Of a stretch of 64,000 nucleotides of DNA, positions 8,479-18,503 are shown piece by piece (position 1 is the first letter of the stretch; each line of letters begins with the position of its first letter). The DNA comes from Thioclava dalianensis. Lineage in GTDB: Bacteria > Pseudomonadota > Alphaproteobacteria > Rhodobacterales > Rhodobacteraceae. The position numbers and the translations under genes were made by a program. The notes below the pieces were generated by a model, which was not told where the DNA came from, searched no databases, and was given only the letters and a program-made list of their open reading frames with translations. The stretch is taken from contig NZ_JHEH01000016.1 in assembly GCF_000715505.1 (NCBI RefSeq), positions 1 through 64,000 of the forward strand. Reading direction: 5' to 3'.

Positions 8479-8733
8479 TCAGCTTTCGTGTCTACGCGTG
8501 GGGAGGTTTTTGGTCGTCGGAACGACGGTCACTGTCACAGTGTCAGTCGGCTTTAGATTTGCCCGATGCAGATCCTTGGGGGAATAAACCGTGCTCGCTG
8601 GAGCGCTCGCCGTGTCAGTGGCGGTAACGCCATTCGGGAAAGGGGCGTGACGTTCGTGCATCTGAGAGTTGGCGGCGGAAGCGGAACTTGCGAGAAGCGC
8701 GAGGACGGCAGATGCAGCGATGATGTGTGTCAT
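8479..8733 (-). CDS. Small exported protein of unknown function
   Basis: The 84-residue protein has a clear signal peptide (MTHIIAASAVLALLASSASA, cleavage after about residue 20) and a short, hydrophilic mature part ending in a TDTVTVTVVP stretch. The sequence YSPKDLHRANLKPTD is typical of small periplasmic proteins seen in this group, but I cannot name a family. It stands alone between an AT-rich gap and an IS5 remnant. A GAG-rich stretch upstream may be the ribosome site. Confidence 0.5.
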   Translation of the reverse strand: MTHIIAASAVLALLASSASAANSQMHERHAPFPNGVTATDTASAPASTVYSPKDLHRANLKPTDTVTVTVVPTTKNLPTRRHES

Positions 8734-8883
8734 GGTAGTCTCACTCTTTAATTTAGGGGCGAGGGTTCTTCCCTCTCGTTACCTCATATGGCGCGCCCTA
8801 TTGCAGATTAAATGGCATATTGAGGCCCATTATGTGCATTGGCGAACGCTTTATTGGTCCGACATTGATGGTTGAAAATTGCA

Positions 8884-9135
8884 GCAACCTCCCCATTCAC
8901 CGATCTCGTGATCCAGATCTGCCTGATGATGAAAGTGCTGTTCGGCCGGCCAATCCGGTAAGCGACAGGCTTAGTGTCTAGCATTTTGCACATGGCCGGA
9001 CTGAATTGGCCGGTTCACGGCTTTTTCACCCTGAGCCGCAGGAAAAAGAACTTCACCGTCGGGATCCCGAGCTGCCGGTCGCCGGGGGCACGCAACCTGT
9101 TGGTGGACAGCACGGAGATCAAGCCCCTAGTGCAT
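8884..9135 (+). pseudogene. Internal fragment of an IS5-family transposase
   Basis: In one frame the translation runs FTDLVIQICLMMKVLFGRPIR, then an in-frame TAA at 8959-8961, then ATGLVSSILHMAGLNWPVHG and FFTLSRRKKNFTVGIPS to LLVDSTEIK. This follows the middle of IS903-type IS5 transposases in order. Both ends are missing and the match fails after about 9124. The rest of 8734-9386 shows no gene. Confidence 0.75.
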
Positions 9136-9219
9136 AGCTCAATTGACCGATGCACCTTGTCTTGAGTTAAAACCGATAGGTCTGCAGCCCCGACCAAAAC
9201 CAAGCTAGGCACAAAAGCA

Positions 9220-9250
9220 AAGACGACAGAACCAAAAGTTCTGCCGTCTT
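9220..9250 (-). terminator. Stem-loop downstream of the class II RNR gene
   Basis: AAGACGACAGAAC (9220-9232) pairs with GTTCTGCCGTCTT (9238-9250) with one mismatch and a 5-base loop. Read on the minus strand, the stem is followed by TGCTTTTG, so it is a plausible intrinsic terminator for the RNR gene that ends at 9387. Confidence 0.55.
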
Positions 9251-9386
9251 CACAACTCGAGCAAGAAATCTCAGAACTTCTAAGGGCGCTCAGAGTCGAA
9301 GAAGTATCTTGACACCCTTTGCGCAGGCTTATGCTTTCTTTTGCGCACTCATCTGCTTTTTCTGACTTCTACTTCGCCCCAGCAAC

Positions 9387-11651
9387 TCACCCGCATTTCG
9401 AATGGCCGCAATCGGCGCAGGTCATGCAGCCCTCGACCATGCGAAGGGCATAGGCGCCGCAGGATGGGCAGGCTTTGCCGCGCGGGGCCTCGCCCACGAG
9501 CATTTTCTCAGCTTCCGGATCGGCCTTCAGCCCCATGCCCTCGCCTGCGATGAAACCGGTGGCGATCAGGTGGCGCTCGATCACGCCGCCGATGGCCGCC
9601 AAGATCGAGGGGACGTATTTGCCCGACATCCACGCGCCGCCGCGCGGGTCAAACACCGCCTTGAGTTCTTCGACCACGAAACTCACATCCCCACCGCGCC
9701 GGAACACCGCCGAGATCATCCGCGTCAGTGCCACGGTCCAGGCGAAATGCTCCATGTTCTTGGAGTTTATGAAGACCTCGAAGGGGCGCCGGTGCCCCCC
9801 TTGAACGATGTCGTTGATAGTAATGTAGATCGCATGCTCCGAGCCCGGCCACTTGATCTTATAGGTCGAGCCTTCCAGCTCGGCAGGCCGGTCGAGCGGC
9901 GTCGTCAGATAGACCACATCGGCGCCTTCATCGACTTCCGGGGCCGCCTCAGAGGTTTCGGAGACCGACAGAACCGAGCCCGTCACGTCATTGGGGCGAT
10001 AGGTGGTGCAGCCTTTGCAGCCGGAATCCCACGCCTCCATATAGACGGATTTGAAGCTTTCGAAATCAATATCCTCAGGGCAGTTGATGGTTTTTGAGAT
10101 GCTGGAATCGATCCATTTCTGCGCCGCCGCCTGCATGCGCACGTGATCGAGCGGTGCGAGCGTCTGGGCGTTGACGAAATAGTCGGGCAGAGGCGCGTCG
10201 CCCTTGAGATCGCGCCACATTTGAACGGCGTAATCGACCACCTCTTCTTCGGTGCGTGAGCCATCGGGCTGAAGCACCTTGCGCTTATAGGCATAGGCAA
10301 AGACCGGCTCGATCCCTGAACTCACATTGCCCGCGTAAAGCGAGATCGTCCCCGTCGGCGCAATCGAGGTCAATAGCGCGTTGCGGATACCATGGGTGCG
10401 GATGGCCTCGCGCACATCGTCATCCATCTGCATCATATTGCCCGAGGCGAGGTAGTTCTCGGCCTCAAATAGCGGGAAGGGGCCCTTCTCCTTGGCAAGC
10501 TCCACAGAGGCCAGATAGGAGGCCCGCGCGATCTGCTTCATCCACGCTTCGGTCTGCGCGGCAGCTTCGGGCGAGCCATAGCGCAGGCCCAGCATCAGAA
10601 GCGCGTCGGCCAGACCGGTCACACCCAGACCGATACGGCGCTTGTTGCGGGCCTCTTCGGCCTGTTGCGGCAGCGGGAAGCGCGAGGCATCGACCACATT
10701 ATCCATCATACGGACCGCAAGCGCCACGATCTCATCGAGCTTGGCCGGATCGAGCGCCGCACCCGCCTCGAATGGGTCGGTGACCATGCGCGCCAGATTG
10801 ACCGAGCCCAGAAGACAAGCGCCATAGGGCGGGAGGGGCTGCTCGCCACAGGGGTTCGTGGCCGCGATCTGCTCAACGTAGTTGAGGTTGTTCATCTGAT
10901 TGATGCGGTCGATGAAGATCACGCCCGGCTCGGCATAATCATAGGTCGCGCGCATGATCGCATTCCACAGATCGCGGGCATTGAGCGTGCGGTAGACCTT
11001 GCCGTCAAAGCGCAGATCCCACGGGCCATCGGCCTTCACGGCCTCCATGAACGGGTCGGTGACCAGAACGGAAAGGTTGAACATCCGCAGGCGCGCGGCG
11101 TCTTGCTTGGCGGTGATGAACTGCTCGATATCGGGGTGATCGCAGCGCATCGTTGCCATCATCGCGCCGCGCCGCGAGCCCGCCGACATGATCGTGCGGC
11201 ACATCGCATCCCAGACATCCATGAAGGAGAGCGGCCCCGACGCATCGGCGGCCACCCCTTTCACCACAGCGCCCTTGGGCCGGATGGTCGAGAAATCATA
11301 GCCGATTCCCCCGCCCTGTTGCATCGTGAGCGCAGCTTCCTTGAGCATATCGAAAATGCCCGACATCGTATCGGGGATCGTGCCCATGACGAAGCAGTTG
11401 AACAGGGTCACCTCGCGCCCGGTCCCTGCCCCTGCGGCGATCCGGCCTGCGGGCAGATATTTGAAATCTTCCAGCGCGTTGTAGAATTTCTCTTCCCACT
11501 CGGCCGGGGTGGTCTCGACGCTTGCCAGAGACCGCGCGATCCGGCGCCAGCTCTCTTCGACCGTTGCATCTATCGGGGTGCCGTCCTGCTCTTTGAGACG
11601 GTATTTCATGTCCCAGATCTGTTCGGCGATCGGCGCTGCAAAACGGCTCAT
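9387..11651 (-). CDS. Adenosylcobalamin-dependent ribonucleoside-diphosphate reductase (class II), short form
   Basis: Class II RNRs use a B12-derived thiyl radical to reduce ribonucleotides to deoxyribonucleotides in the cytoplasm, without needing oxygen. The 754-residue protein shows the family marks: a redox cysteine in TLFNCFVMG, the finger loop with radical cysteine and glutamate in NPCGEQPLPPYGACLLGS, the second redox site region, and a C-terminal cysteine cluster (CPSCGAY, GCMTCADCGHSKCG) used for disulfide shuttling. The length fits the TIGR02504-type (NrdJ/NrdZ) enzymes. AAAGGA precedes the ATG and a good sigma-70 promoter lies upstream. A second, larger class II RNR is encoded at 60104-63772. 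No cobalamin riboswitch was seen. Confidence 0.92.
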   Translation of the reverse strand: MSRFAAPIAEQIWDMKYRLKEQDGTPIDATVEESWRRIARSLASVETTPAEWEEKFYNALEDFKYLPAGRIAAGAGTGREVTLFNCFVMGTIPDTMSGIFDMLKEAALTMQQGGGIGYDFSTIRPKGAVVKGVAADASGPLSFMDVWDAMCRTIMSAGSRRGAMMATMRCDHPDIEQFITAKQDAARLRMFNLSVLVTDPFMEAVKADGPWDLRFDGKVYRTLNARDLWNAIMRATYDYAEPGVIFIDRINQMNNLNYVEQIAATNPCGEQPLPPYGACLLGSVNLARMVTDPFEAGAALDPAKLDEIVALAVRMMDNVVDASRFPLPQQAEEARNKRRIGLGVTGLADALLMLGLRYGSPEAAAQTEAWMKQIARASYLASVELAKEKGPFPLFEAENYLASGNMMQMDDDVREAIRTHGIRNALLTSIAPTGTISLYAGNVSSGIEPVFAYAYKRKVLQPDGSRTEEEVVDYAVQMWRDLKGDAPLPDYFVNAQTLAPLDHVRMQAAAQKWIDSSISKTINCPEDIDFESFKSVYMEAWDSGCKGCTTYRPNDVTGSVLSVSETSEAAPEVDEGADVVYLTTPLDRPAELEGSTYKIKWPGSEHAIYITINDIVQGGHRRPFEVFINSKNMEHFAWTVALTRMISAVFRRGGDVSFVVEELKAVFDPRGGAWMSGKYVPSILAAIGGVIERHLIATGFIAGEGMGLKADPEAEKMLVGEAPRGKACPSCGAYALRMVEGCMTCADCGHSKCG

Positions 11652-11696
11652 CGGGGCGTCCTTTTGGGTGGTCTTGATGTATCAGGAAGGGCAATT

Positions 11697-11725
11697 AAGA
11701 TACGTCACAGCCCGCCCAGCGTCAA
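11697..11725 (-). promoter_or_regulatory. Sigma-70 promoter of the short class II RNR gene
   Basis: On the minus strand TTGACG (11725-11720) and TATCTT (11702-11697) are separated by 17 bases, and lie about 45 bases upstream of the RNR start codon. The match to the consensus -35 and the ideal spacing make this a convincing promoter. Confidence 0.65.
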
Positions 11726-11727
11726 CG

Positions 11728-11755
11728 TTGCGCCCGGCGCTTTGCGCATTATATT
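11728..11755 (+). promoter_or_regulatory. Sigma-70-like promoter of the DUF1489 gene
   Basis: TTGCGC (11728-11733) and TATATT (11750-11755) are separated by 16 bases and sit about 20 bases before the DUF1489 start. The promoter is back to back with that of the RNR gene. Confidence 0.5.
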
Positions 11756-11775
11756 GAGGGCACACAGGGGGTGAC

Positions 11776-12198
11776 ATGGCCGATATGGTACATCTGATCA
11801 AGCTATGCGTGGGCGCCGAGAAGGTCGAGGATCTGATCGACCGGCAAGCCCTGCACGCCAATACCGGACCTGCCGCGCATGTCACGCGCATGTGGCCCAA
11901 GCGCGAAGCTGAGCTTTTGAACGGCGGCTCGCTCTATTGGGTGTTCAAGGGGGCCGTGCTGGCGCGTCAGAAGGTGATCGGGCTCGAAGAACGGATCGGG
12001 GCGGACGGAATTTCGCGCTGTGCGATCTTGCTGGATCGCGAGGTGATCCGCACCGAGGCGATGATGCGCCGCCCGTTTCAGGGCTGGCGCTATCTTGCCG
12101 CGCAGGATGCGCCGCGCGATCTGCCCAAAGGCCGCAGCCGCGAAGAGGCCCTGCCCCGCGCGCTGTCGGTCGCCTTGTCAGAGATCGGCCTGCGCTAA
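11776..12198 (+). CDS. DUF1489 family protein
   Basis: The 140-residue protein matches the alphaproteobacterial DUF1489 family in length and content: it opens [20 protein letters not shown], has the [20 protein letters not shown] segment, and an [10 protein letters not shown] stretch near the C-terminus. AGGGGGTG precedes the ATG. Its last 4 bases overlap the end of pgi, which is convergent. The biochemical role is unknown. Confidence 0.85.
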   Translation: MADMVHLIKLCVGAEKVEDLIDRQALHANTGPAAHVTRMWPKREAELLNGGSLYWVFKGAVLARQKVIGLEERIGADGISRCAILLDREVIRTEAMMRRPFQGWRYLAAQDAPRDLPKGRSREEALPRALSVALSEIGLR

Positions 12199-13802
12199 GC
12201 GCGCAAGCCCTGCACTTTTGCGACAAGCTGGCGGGTCGAGCCATCTTTGTCGGCCCCATCCTTCTCACCCGAAAGAACCGGCGAGAGCGCAAGCGCCAAT
12301 TCCTTGCCCAGCTCCACGCCCCATTGATCAAAGCTGTTGATCCCGAGGATCGCACCTTCGACGAAAACCCGGTGCTCATAGAGCGCAATGATGCCGCCAA
12401 ACACCTCCGGGGTGAGTTTGGGATAAAGCAGCGTGGTCGAGGGGCGCGACCCCGGGAAGACGCGATGGCGCGCCTGCCGATCCAGCTCTGCGCCCTCAAG
12501 CCCTTTGTCGCGCATGATCTGCGTGGCCTCGGCCAGCGAGCGACCGCGCATCAAAGCCTCCGACTGGGCCAAACAATTCGCCACAAGCAGCATATGCTGA
12601 TGCGCCAGATCGGGCTCATGCCCCTGCGCGCCGACCATGAATTCGCAAGGAATCACTCGCGTGCCCTGATGGATCAGCTGATAGAAGGCATGCTGGCCGT
12701 TCGTGCCCGGCTCCCCCCAGACCACGGGGCCGGAATGAACGGGCAGATCCTTGCCATCCATCGACACACGCTTGCCGTTGCTCTCCATCTCGAGCTGCTG
12801 GAGATAGGCGGGCAGACGCAGCAGGCGCTGCTCGTAGGGCAGCACCGCGCGCGTCGCATAATCGCAAAACTGGTTGTGCCAGAGGCCCACCAGCGCCAAA
12901 AGCACGGGAAGGTTTTCGGCCAGCGGCGCTTCGCGGAAATGTGCATCCATCTGCGCCGCCCCTTTGAGGAACTGCGCGAAATCATCGGGTCCGACCGCGA
13001 TCATCACGGACAGGCCAATCGGCCCCCACATCGAGTAGCGCCCGCCGACCCAATCGGCAAAGCCAAAAACGCGGGCCGGGTCGATCCCGAAATCAGCCGT
13101 CTTATCCGCCGCCGTCGAGAGCGCCGCGAACTGAGCGGCCGGCTCGCGGACGCTCTGCCCCATCCAACGCTTGGCGGTCTCGGCATTGGTCATCGTCTCG
13201 ATCGTTGTGAAGGTCTTGGAGGCCACGATCACCAGCGTCGTCTCAGGATCGAGCCCCGCCAGCGTGTCATGAATATGTGCGCCATCGACATTCGAGACGA
13301 AATGACAGCGCGGCCCGTCGTGATAGGGCGCAAGCGCAAGCGTGGCCATCGCGGGCCCAAGATCCGAGCCGCCGATGCCGATATTGACGACATCGGTGAT
13401 CTTGCCGCCCTGCCCGGCAAAGGCCCCGCTGCGCACCGCGCTCGCGAACTCGACCATCCTTGCATAGGTCGCGCGGACCTCCGGCATCACGTCGCGGCCA
13501 TCCACCTCGACCGAGGCGTCGAGATTGCGCAACGCCGTATGCAGCACCGCACGGCCTTCGGTCTCATTGATCGGAGCGCCGGTGAACATCGCCTCTGCCT
13601 TGCCTGCGACATCGCGCTCCTGAGCCAGTTTCAGCAACAGATCGAGCGTCTCATCGTCGATATTGGTCTTGGAGAAATCGAACGTAAACGGCCCGAATTC
13701 ACGGGTAAACCCTGCGGCACGCTTGTCATTTTCGAACAAATCCGAGATGTGGCGCGCGGCCACGGCGTCGGATTTCCTGCGCAGATCTTGCCAAGTGCTC
13801 AT
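12195..13802 (-). CDS. pgi: Glucose-6-phosphate isomerase
   Basis: Pgi interconverts glucose-6-phosphate and fructose-6-phosphate in the cytoplasm. The 535-residue protein is the typical bacterial length and shows the family signature [20 protein letters not shown], the [13 protein letters not shown] substrate-phosphate loop, and the C-terminal [13 protein letters not shown] signature. The gene starts 3 bases after the pgl stop codon, so zwf, pgl and pgi form one transcript. In an Entner-Doudoroff organism it recycles fructose-6-phosphate into the pathway or feeds polysaccharide precursors. Confidence 0.97.
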   Translation of the reverse strand: MSTWQDLRRKSDAVAARHISDLFENDKRAAGFTREFGPFTFDFSKTNIDDETLDLLLKLAQERDVAGKAEAMFTGAPINETEGRAVLHTALRNLDASVEVDGRDVMPEVRATYARMVEFASAVRSGAFAGQGGKITDVVNIGIGGSDLGPAMATLALAPYHDGPRCHFVSNVDGAHIHDTLAGLDPETTLVIVASKTFTTIETMTNAETAKRWMGQSVREPAAQFAALSTAADKTADFGIDPARVFGFADWVGGRYSMWGPIGLSVMIAVGPDDFAQFLKGAAQMDAHFREAPLAENLPVLLALVGLWHNQFCDYATRAVLPYEQRLLRLPAYLQQLEMESNGKRVSMDGKDLPVHSGPVVWGEPGTNGQHAFYQLIHQGTRVIPCEFMVGAQGHEPDLAHQHMLLVANCLAQSEALMRGRSLAEATQIMRDKGLEGAELDRQARHRVFPGSRPSTTLLYPKLTPEVFGGIIALYEHRVFVEGAILGINSFDQWGVELGKELALALSPVLSGEKDGADKDGSTRQLVAKVQGLRA

Positions 13803-13805
13803 GTC

Positions 13806-14473
13806 TTATTCAGCCCAATGTACAGTCGCATTTTTCAGCACCGCGCGCACCGGCGCCTGTGCCACGGGAAGGGAGTCCGCCGCCTCGATCGCCGCGCGCT
13901 TCTCAGCGCCGGTGATCAGGATATGAGTTTGCATCGCATCTCTCAAAACCCGAGCCGAGAGCGTGATCCGCGGCTCTCCGGCCGCCTCGGCGCGCATCGG
14001 CAACAGGATCGGCGCGTCATCCGAGAGCGCTTCTTCGAGGCGATCAGCGCCCGGGAACAGCGAAGCCGTGTGCATATCGCCCCCCATCCCGAGCAACAGC
14101 ACCGAGATCGGCAGATGCGGCGCAATCCCCTCGGCCAGCGCGTCCATCTTGTCCTCGGGCTGGGGTGCATCGGCATAAAGTGGCACGAGCGTCGCAGCGG
14201 CGGCGCGCCCGGTCAGCAGACGCTCGCGAATCAGACGGGTATTCGAGCGCTCCGAACCCTCATCGACCCAGCGCTCGTCATTGAGCAGCACCGCGACCTT
14301 ATCCCATTCAAGATCAATATCGCTGAGCGCGTCGAAAACCGGCCCCGGCGTAGAGCCGCCGGGGACAGAAAACGTGGCCCGACCGTCGGTGCGGATGGCC
14401 GAGCGCAACTGCGTCGCGATCTTGTCGGCCAGCCCCATCATCAACAGGTCCCGATCCGGGTAAGTTAGGAAAT

Positions 14474-14477
<4 letters not shown>
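13806..14477 (-). CDS. pgl: 6-phosphogluconolactonase
   Basis: Pgl hydrolyses 6-phosphogluconolactone to 6-phosphogluconate, the step between Zwf and Edd. The start at 14477 is chosen because its ATG overlaps the zwf stop codon (ATGA) and GGAGGGAG lies upstream; the protein begins MNFLTYPDRDLL and is 223 residues. Family motifs are SVPGGSTPG near the N-terminus, LNDERWVDEGSERSNTR in the middle and LLLGMGGDMHTASLFPG. It is the second gene of the zwf-pgl-pgi operon. Confidence 0.95.
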
Positions 14478-15928
<1,451 letters not shown>

Positions 15929-15950
15929 AGTTTGCTCCCTTTTTGAGGAC

Positions 15951-15964
15951 CGTTAGCGCTAACG
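15951..15964. promoter_or_regulatory. LacI-type operator upstream of zwf
   Basis: CGTTAGCGCTAACG is a perfect 14-bp palindrome with the central CG step typical of LacI/GntR-family (LacI class) operators. It lies between the zwf start codon and its probable promoter, a repressing position. The same 12-bp core occurs at 18424-18435 upstream of edd. Confidence 0.7.
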
Positions 15965-16034
15965 ACCCTCTTCTAGTCGCTATATTTGTTCGAGTCTAGC
16001 ACTGGCCTAAACCGAGGCAAAGGATTGGCTGCAA

Positions 16035-16535
16035 TCAATCGCCCCAAGAGGTCAGAAAAGCGGTAAGTGCATTGAGATTGGGCGCTATTTCTTGCGCCTC
16101 GCCGCCAGAGAACTGCGCGAAGGCCGCGCGGGTTTCGCGCGGCACCGACAGCACCACGGGCATCCCCGCGCCCAGCGCGCTTGCGATCAGCCCACGGCAG
16201 CCACGGCCCGCCGCCTCCTGCTTGCCAAACTTGTTGAAGAGCGCAACCGTCCCGGGCTGAGCCGCCGCCAGATCGCGCTCGACCCGCGCCACGACAGCCT
16301 CCAGCGCGCCCGCATCGAGCACGCAGGCCCCCGCGCCCCGCCCCAGCCGCTGCGAGATCGCGTGCACCTCGCCGCCGGGCAAAAGGCGCAAATGCATATC
16401 GCCCTCGAACCGGCTTACCACATCGGCGCGCACCATACCGATCACGGCCCGCCCTTCGGACAGCATCCGGTCGGCAAAATCGGCGAGCAGCAGGTCCGCC
16501 GCGCCACGGGTGTCACAGGTGATATAGCCAAGCAT
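16035..16535 (-). CDS. DUF2478 family protein (predicted nucleotide-binding)
   Basis: The 166-residue protein begins MLGYITCDTRGAADLLLADF and contains the conserved stretch ALFNKFGKQEAAGRGCRGLI followed by a hydrophobic strand VVLSVP, as in DUF2478 proteins, which are related to NTPases. A TTG at 16571 with GAGGG upstream would add 12 residues; the ATG is preferred because the family usually starts at MLGY. It is the last of three minus-strand genes after rlmI and the PIN-domain gene. DUF2478 genes sometimes accompany molybdate transport; nothing here supports that. Confidence 0.75.
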   Translation of the reverse strand: MLGYITCDTRGAADLLLADFADRMLSEGRAVIGMVRADVVSRFEGDMHLRLLPGGEVHAISQRLGRGAGACVLDAGALEAVVARVERDLAAAQPGTVALFNKFGKQEAAGRGCRGLIASALGAGMPVVLSVPRETRAAFAQFSGGEAQEIAPNLNALTAFLTSWGD

Positions 16536-16577
16536 GGAGATCGGTTTGATGCGATGGCGCGGCGAGGTCAAGCGCCC

Positions 16578-17120
16578 TCAGCCCGCAAGCGCCTTGCCAA
16601 GACGCGGCAAGCGCGCCCGCTTCATCAGCGCCCGAAGCGGTTGTGGCACGCCCGAAAGCCGCTCGGCCTCAAGGCGGACAGCCTCGACGATCCGGGTCAT
16701 GGGCTCAGGCTGCTCGGACAGGAGCTGCCAGAGAAACCCGTCGGGATCGCGGCGCTCGAGCCCTTCCCCGGCCAGCGTTCCGCGCGGAAAATCCTGTGCG
16801 TTGAGCGTAACGATCGCATCGGCACTGCCCGCAATCGCCACGGCGAGCACGTGAATGTCGTTCTCATCGGGCAGATGCAGGCGCGCCTCCAACCCCGGTT
16901 GAGCGGCGATCTCGGCCTTTGGGAACCGCGCGCGCAGAAGGGCAATTTCGCCGCGCGCGAAAGCCTCGTCGGCGGGGTTGCGGCGGGCTGCCGCCCGCGC
17001 CCATTCCTCGAGGATACGCGCCGACCAGAGCGGTTGGTAGAGGCCCTCGCGCGCAGCCCCGATCAGGATCTCGCGCAGAACCGTTGGGTAAAGCACGCAG
17101 GCATCGAGGACCGCCTTCAT
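16578..17120 (-). CDS. PIN-domain protein (putative ribonuclease)
   Basis: The 180-residue protein starts at an ATG that overlaps the rlmI stop codon (ATGA), giving MKAVLDACVLYPTVLRE. PIN-domain acidic residues are visible in LDACVL, in LPDENDIHVLAVA and in LNAQDFP. The size exceeds typical VapC toxins (about 130-140) because of a C-terminal helical extension. No antitoxin gene is adjacent, and translational coupling to an rRNA methyltransferase suggests a housekeeping RNA-related role rather than a toxin. The substrate is unknown. Confidence 0.8.
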   Translation of the reverse strand: MKAVLDACVLYPTVLREILIGAAREGLYQPLWSARILEEWARAAARRNPADEAFARGEIALLRARFPKAEIAAQPGLEARLHLPDENDIHVLAVAIAGSADAIVTLNAQDFPRGTLAGEGLERRDPDGFLWQLLSEQPEPMTRIVEAVRLEAERLSGVPQPLRALMKRARLPRLGKALAG

Positions 17121-18313
17121 CCGTCGAGCCTGTAGAACAGCGCCTTGAGATAGCCCGATTCGGCCAGTTGCGGCTGCATCGGGTGATCGGGACCGGCATA
17201 GCCCGTGTGCAACAACTGGCCCGAGCGCGCCGCTTTGCCGATGCCGCGCGTGCATGCGCTGCGGAAGGCCTGCAGATCGGCGGCGTGCGAGCAGGAGCAC
17301 AGCACAAGATAGCCACCCGGTGCGACCAGCGGGGCGGCCATCCGCGCGATCCGGTCATAAGCGCGCAGACCGGCCTGAAGCGCAGGCTTTGCGGGCGCAA
17401 AGGCAGGCGGATCGCAGATCACCAGATCGAACTGCGCGCCCTCGCCCGACAGCGCCTCGAGCGTGTCGAACGCATCGCCCTGCCGCGTCGTGAACCGCTC
17501 GGAGGCGCCCATCGCCGCGGCGCCTTGCTCGGCCAGCGCAAGGGCTGGTGCAGAGCCATCAACCGCCAGCGCGCTCTCAGCCCCCGCCGCCAATGCGGCA
17601 AGCCCGAAGCCGCCCACATGCGAGAACACATCGAGCACTCGGGCGCCGTGTGCGAGCCGTGCGGCAAAGGCATGGTTCGGACGCTGATCGTAGAACAACC
17701 CGGTTTTCTGACCGCCCAGAAGGTCGGCCATATAGGTTGCACCATTCATCGGCACCTGGATCGGCGCATCGAGCGTGCCGCGCAAAAGCGTGGTCTCCTC
17801 GGGCAGCCCCTCAAGCGTACGCGCCCGGCCCGAGCCGTTCTTGAGCACGATGCTCACCCCGGTGACCTCAACCAGCGCCGCTTCGAGATCGGCCAGCATC
17901 ACATCGGACCATGCCGCATTGGGCTGGATCACGGCGGCATCGCCAAACCGGTCGATGATGACACCGGGCAGCCCGTCGGCCTCGGCATGGACCAAACGGT
18001 AGAAGGGCTGCTCGAAGAGCCGTGCGCGCAGGGCCAGCGCCCGCTCAAGCCGCGCCGCGATCCAGGCGCGGTCGATCTGCGCCTCGGGGTCGCGATCCAT
18101 CATCCGCGCGATGATCTTGGAATTCGGGTTGACCGTCACCGTGCCAAGCGGGCGACGCTCGCCATCTTCCAGCACAGCGATGGTGCCGGGCGCGATGGCC
18201 TTGGTGCGGCGGTCGACGACCAGCTCATCGGCATAGACCCACGGAAAGCCGTGACGGATCGCCCGGGCCTCGGCTTTGGGACGCAAACGAACGACGGGGC
18301 GCGTATCGGACAT
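17117..18313 (-). CDS. rlmI: RlmI/RlmK-family 23S rRNA cytosine-5 methyltransferase
   Basis: RlmI methylates C1962 of 23S rRNA using S-adenosylmethionine. The 398-residue protein has an N-terminal PUA-like domain (VVRLRPKAEARAIRHGFPWV), the family segment GQKTGLFYDQRPNH, the SAM-binding VLDVFSHVGGFGLAAL, motif IV CDPPAFAPAK, and the cysteine motif LVLCSCSHA. Length and domain order match. The PIN-domain gene is coupled downstream by ATGA. It is divergent from edd across a region of about 190 bases. Confidence 0.9.
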   Translation of the reverse strand: MSDTRPVVRLRPKAEARAIRHGFPWVYADELVVDRRTKAIAPGTIAVLEDGERRPLGTVTVNPNSKIIARMMDRDPEAQIDRAWIAARLERALALRARLFEQPFYRLVHAEADGLPGVIIDRFGDAAVIQPNAAWSDVMLADLEAALVEVTGVSIVLKNGSGRARTLEGLPEETTLLRGTLDAPIQVPMNGATYMADLLGGQKTGLFYDQRPNHAFAARLAHGARVLDVFSHVGGFGLAALAAGAESALAVDGSAPALALAEQGAAAMGASERFTTRQGDAFDTLEALSGEGAQFDLVICDPPAFAPAKPALQAGLRAYDRIARMAAPLVAPGGYLVLCSCSHAADLQAFRSACTRGIGKAARSGQLLHTGYAGPDHPMQPQLAESGYLKALFYRLDG

Positions 18314-18423
18314 GATCTCTCCTTGATTTGCGCCTATCTACGCTCTGCGCGGCGCGCGCGAAAGGCCCTCCTTGCCGCGCCACAGGCCTGCCCCAAATAA
18401 GATGTGACCCTACGGGTTGCGCT

Positions 18424-18435
18424 GTTAGCGCTAAC
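18424..18435. promoter_or_regulatory. LacI-type operator upstream of edd
   Basis: GTTAGCGCTAAC is a perfect 12-bp palindrome about 70 bases upstream of the edd start codon and identical to the core upstream of zwf at 15951-15964. No third copy was seen in the window. Confidence 0.7.
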
Positions 18436-18503
18436 GGAGTACATAGTGGCAAAGGCCAAATGGCCGCAAGCAACCTCTGCCAGCTTGGAAAGGGCCCCCT
18501 GAA

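Noticed and set aside
11937-14468. An 843-codon plus-strand reading frame opposite pgi and pgl
   Set aside because: It is antisense to two certain enzymes, lacks any family motif, and is explained by high GC third positions that remove stop codons from the opposite strand.
16919-18400. A 493-codon plus-strand frame opposite rlmI and the PIN gene
   Set aside because: It is the antisense shadow of rlmI; the composition is arginine-, glutamine- and histidine-rich as such shadows are.
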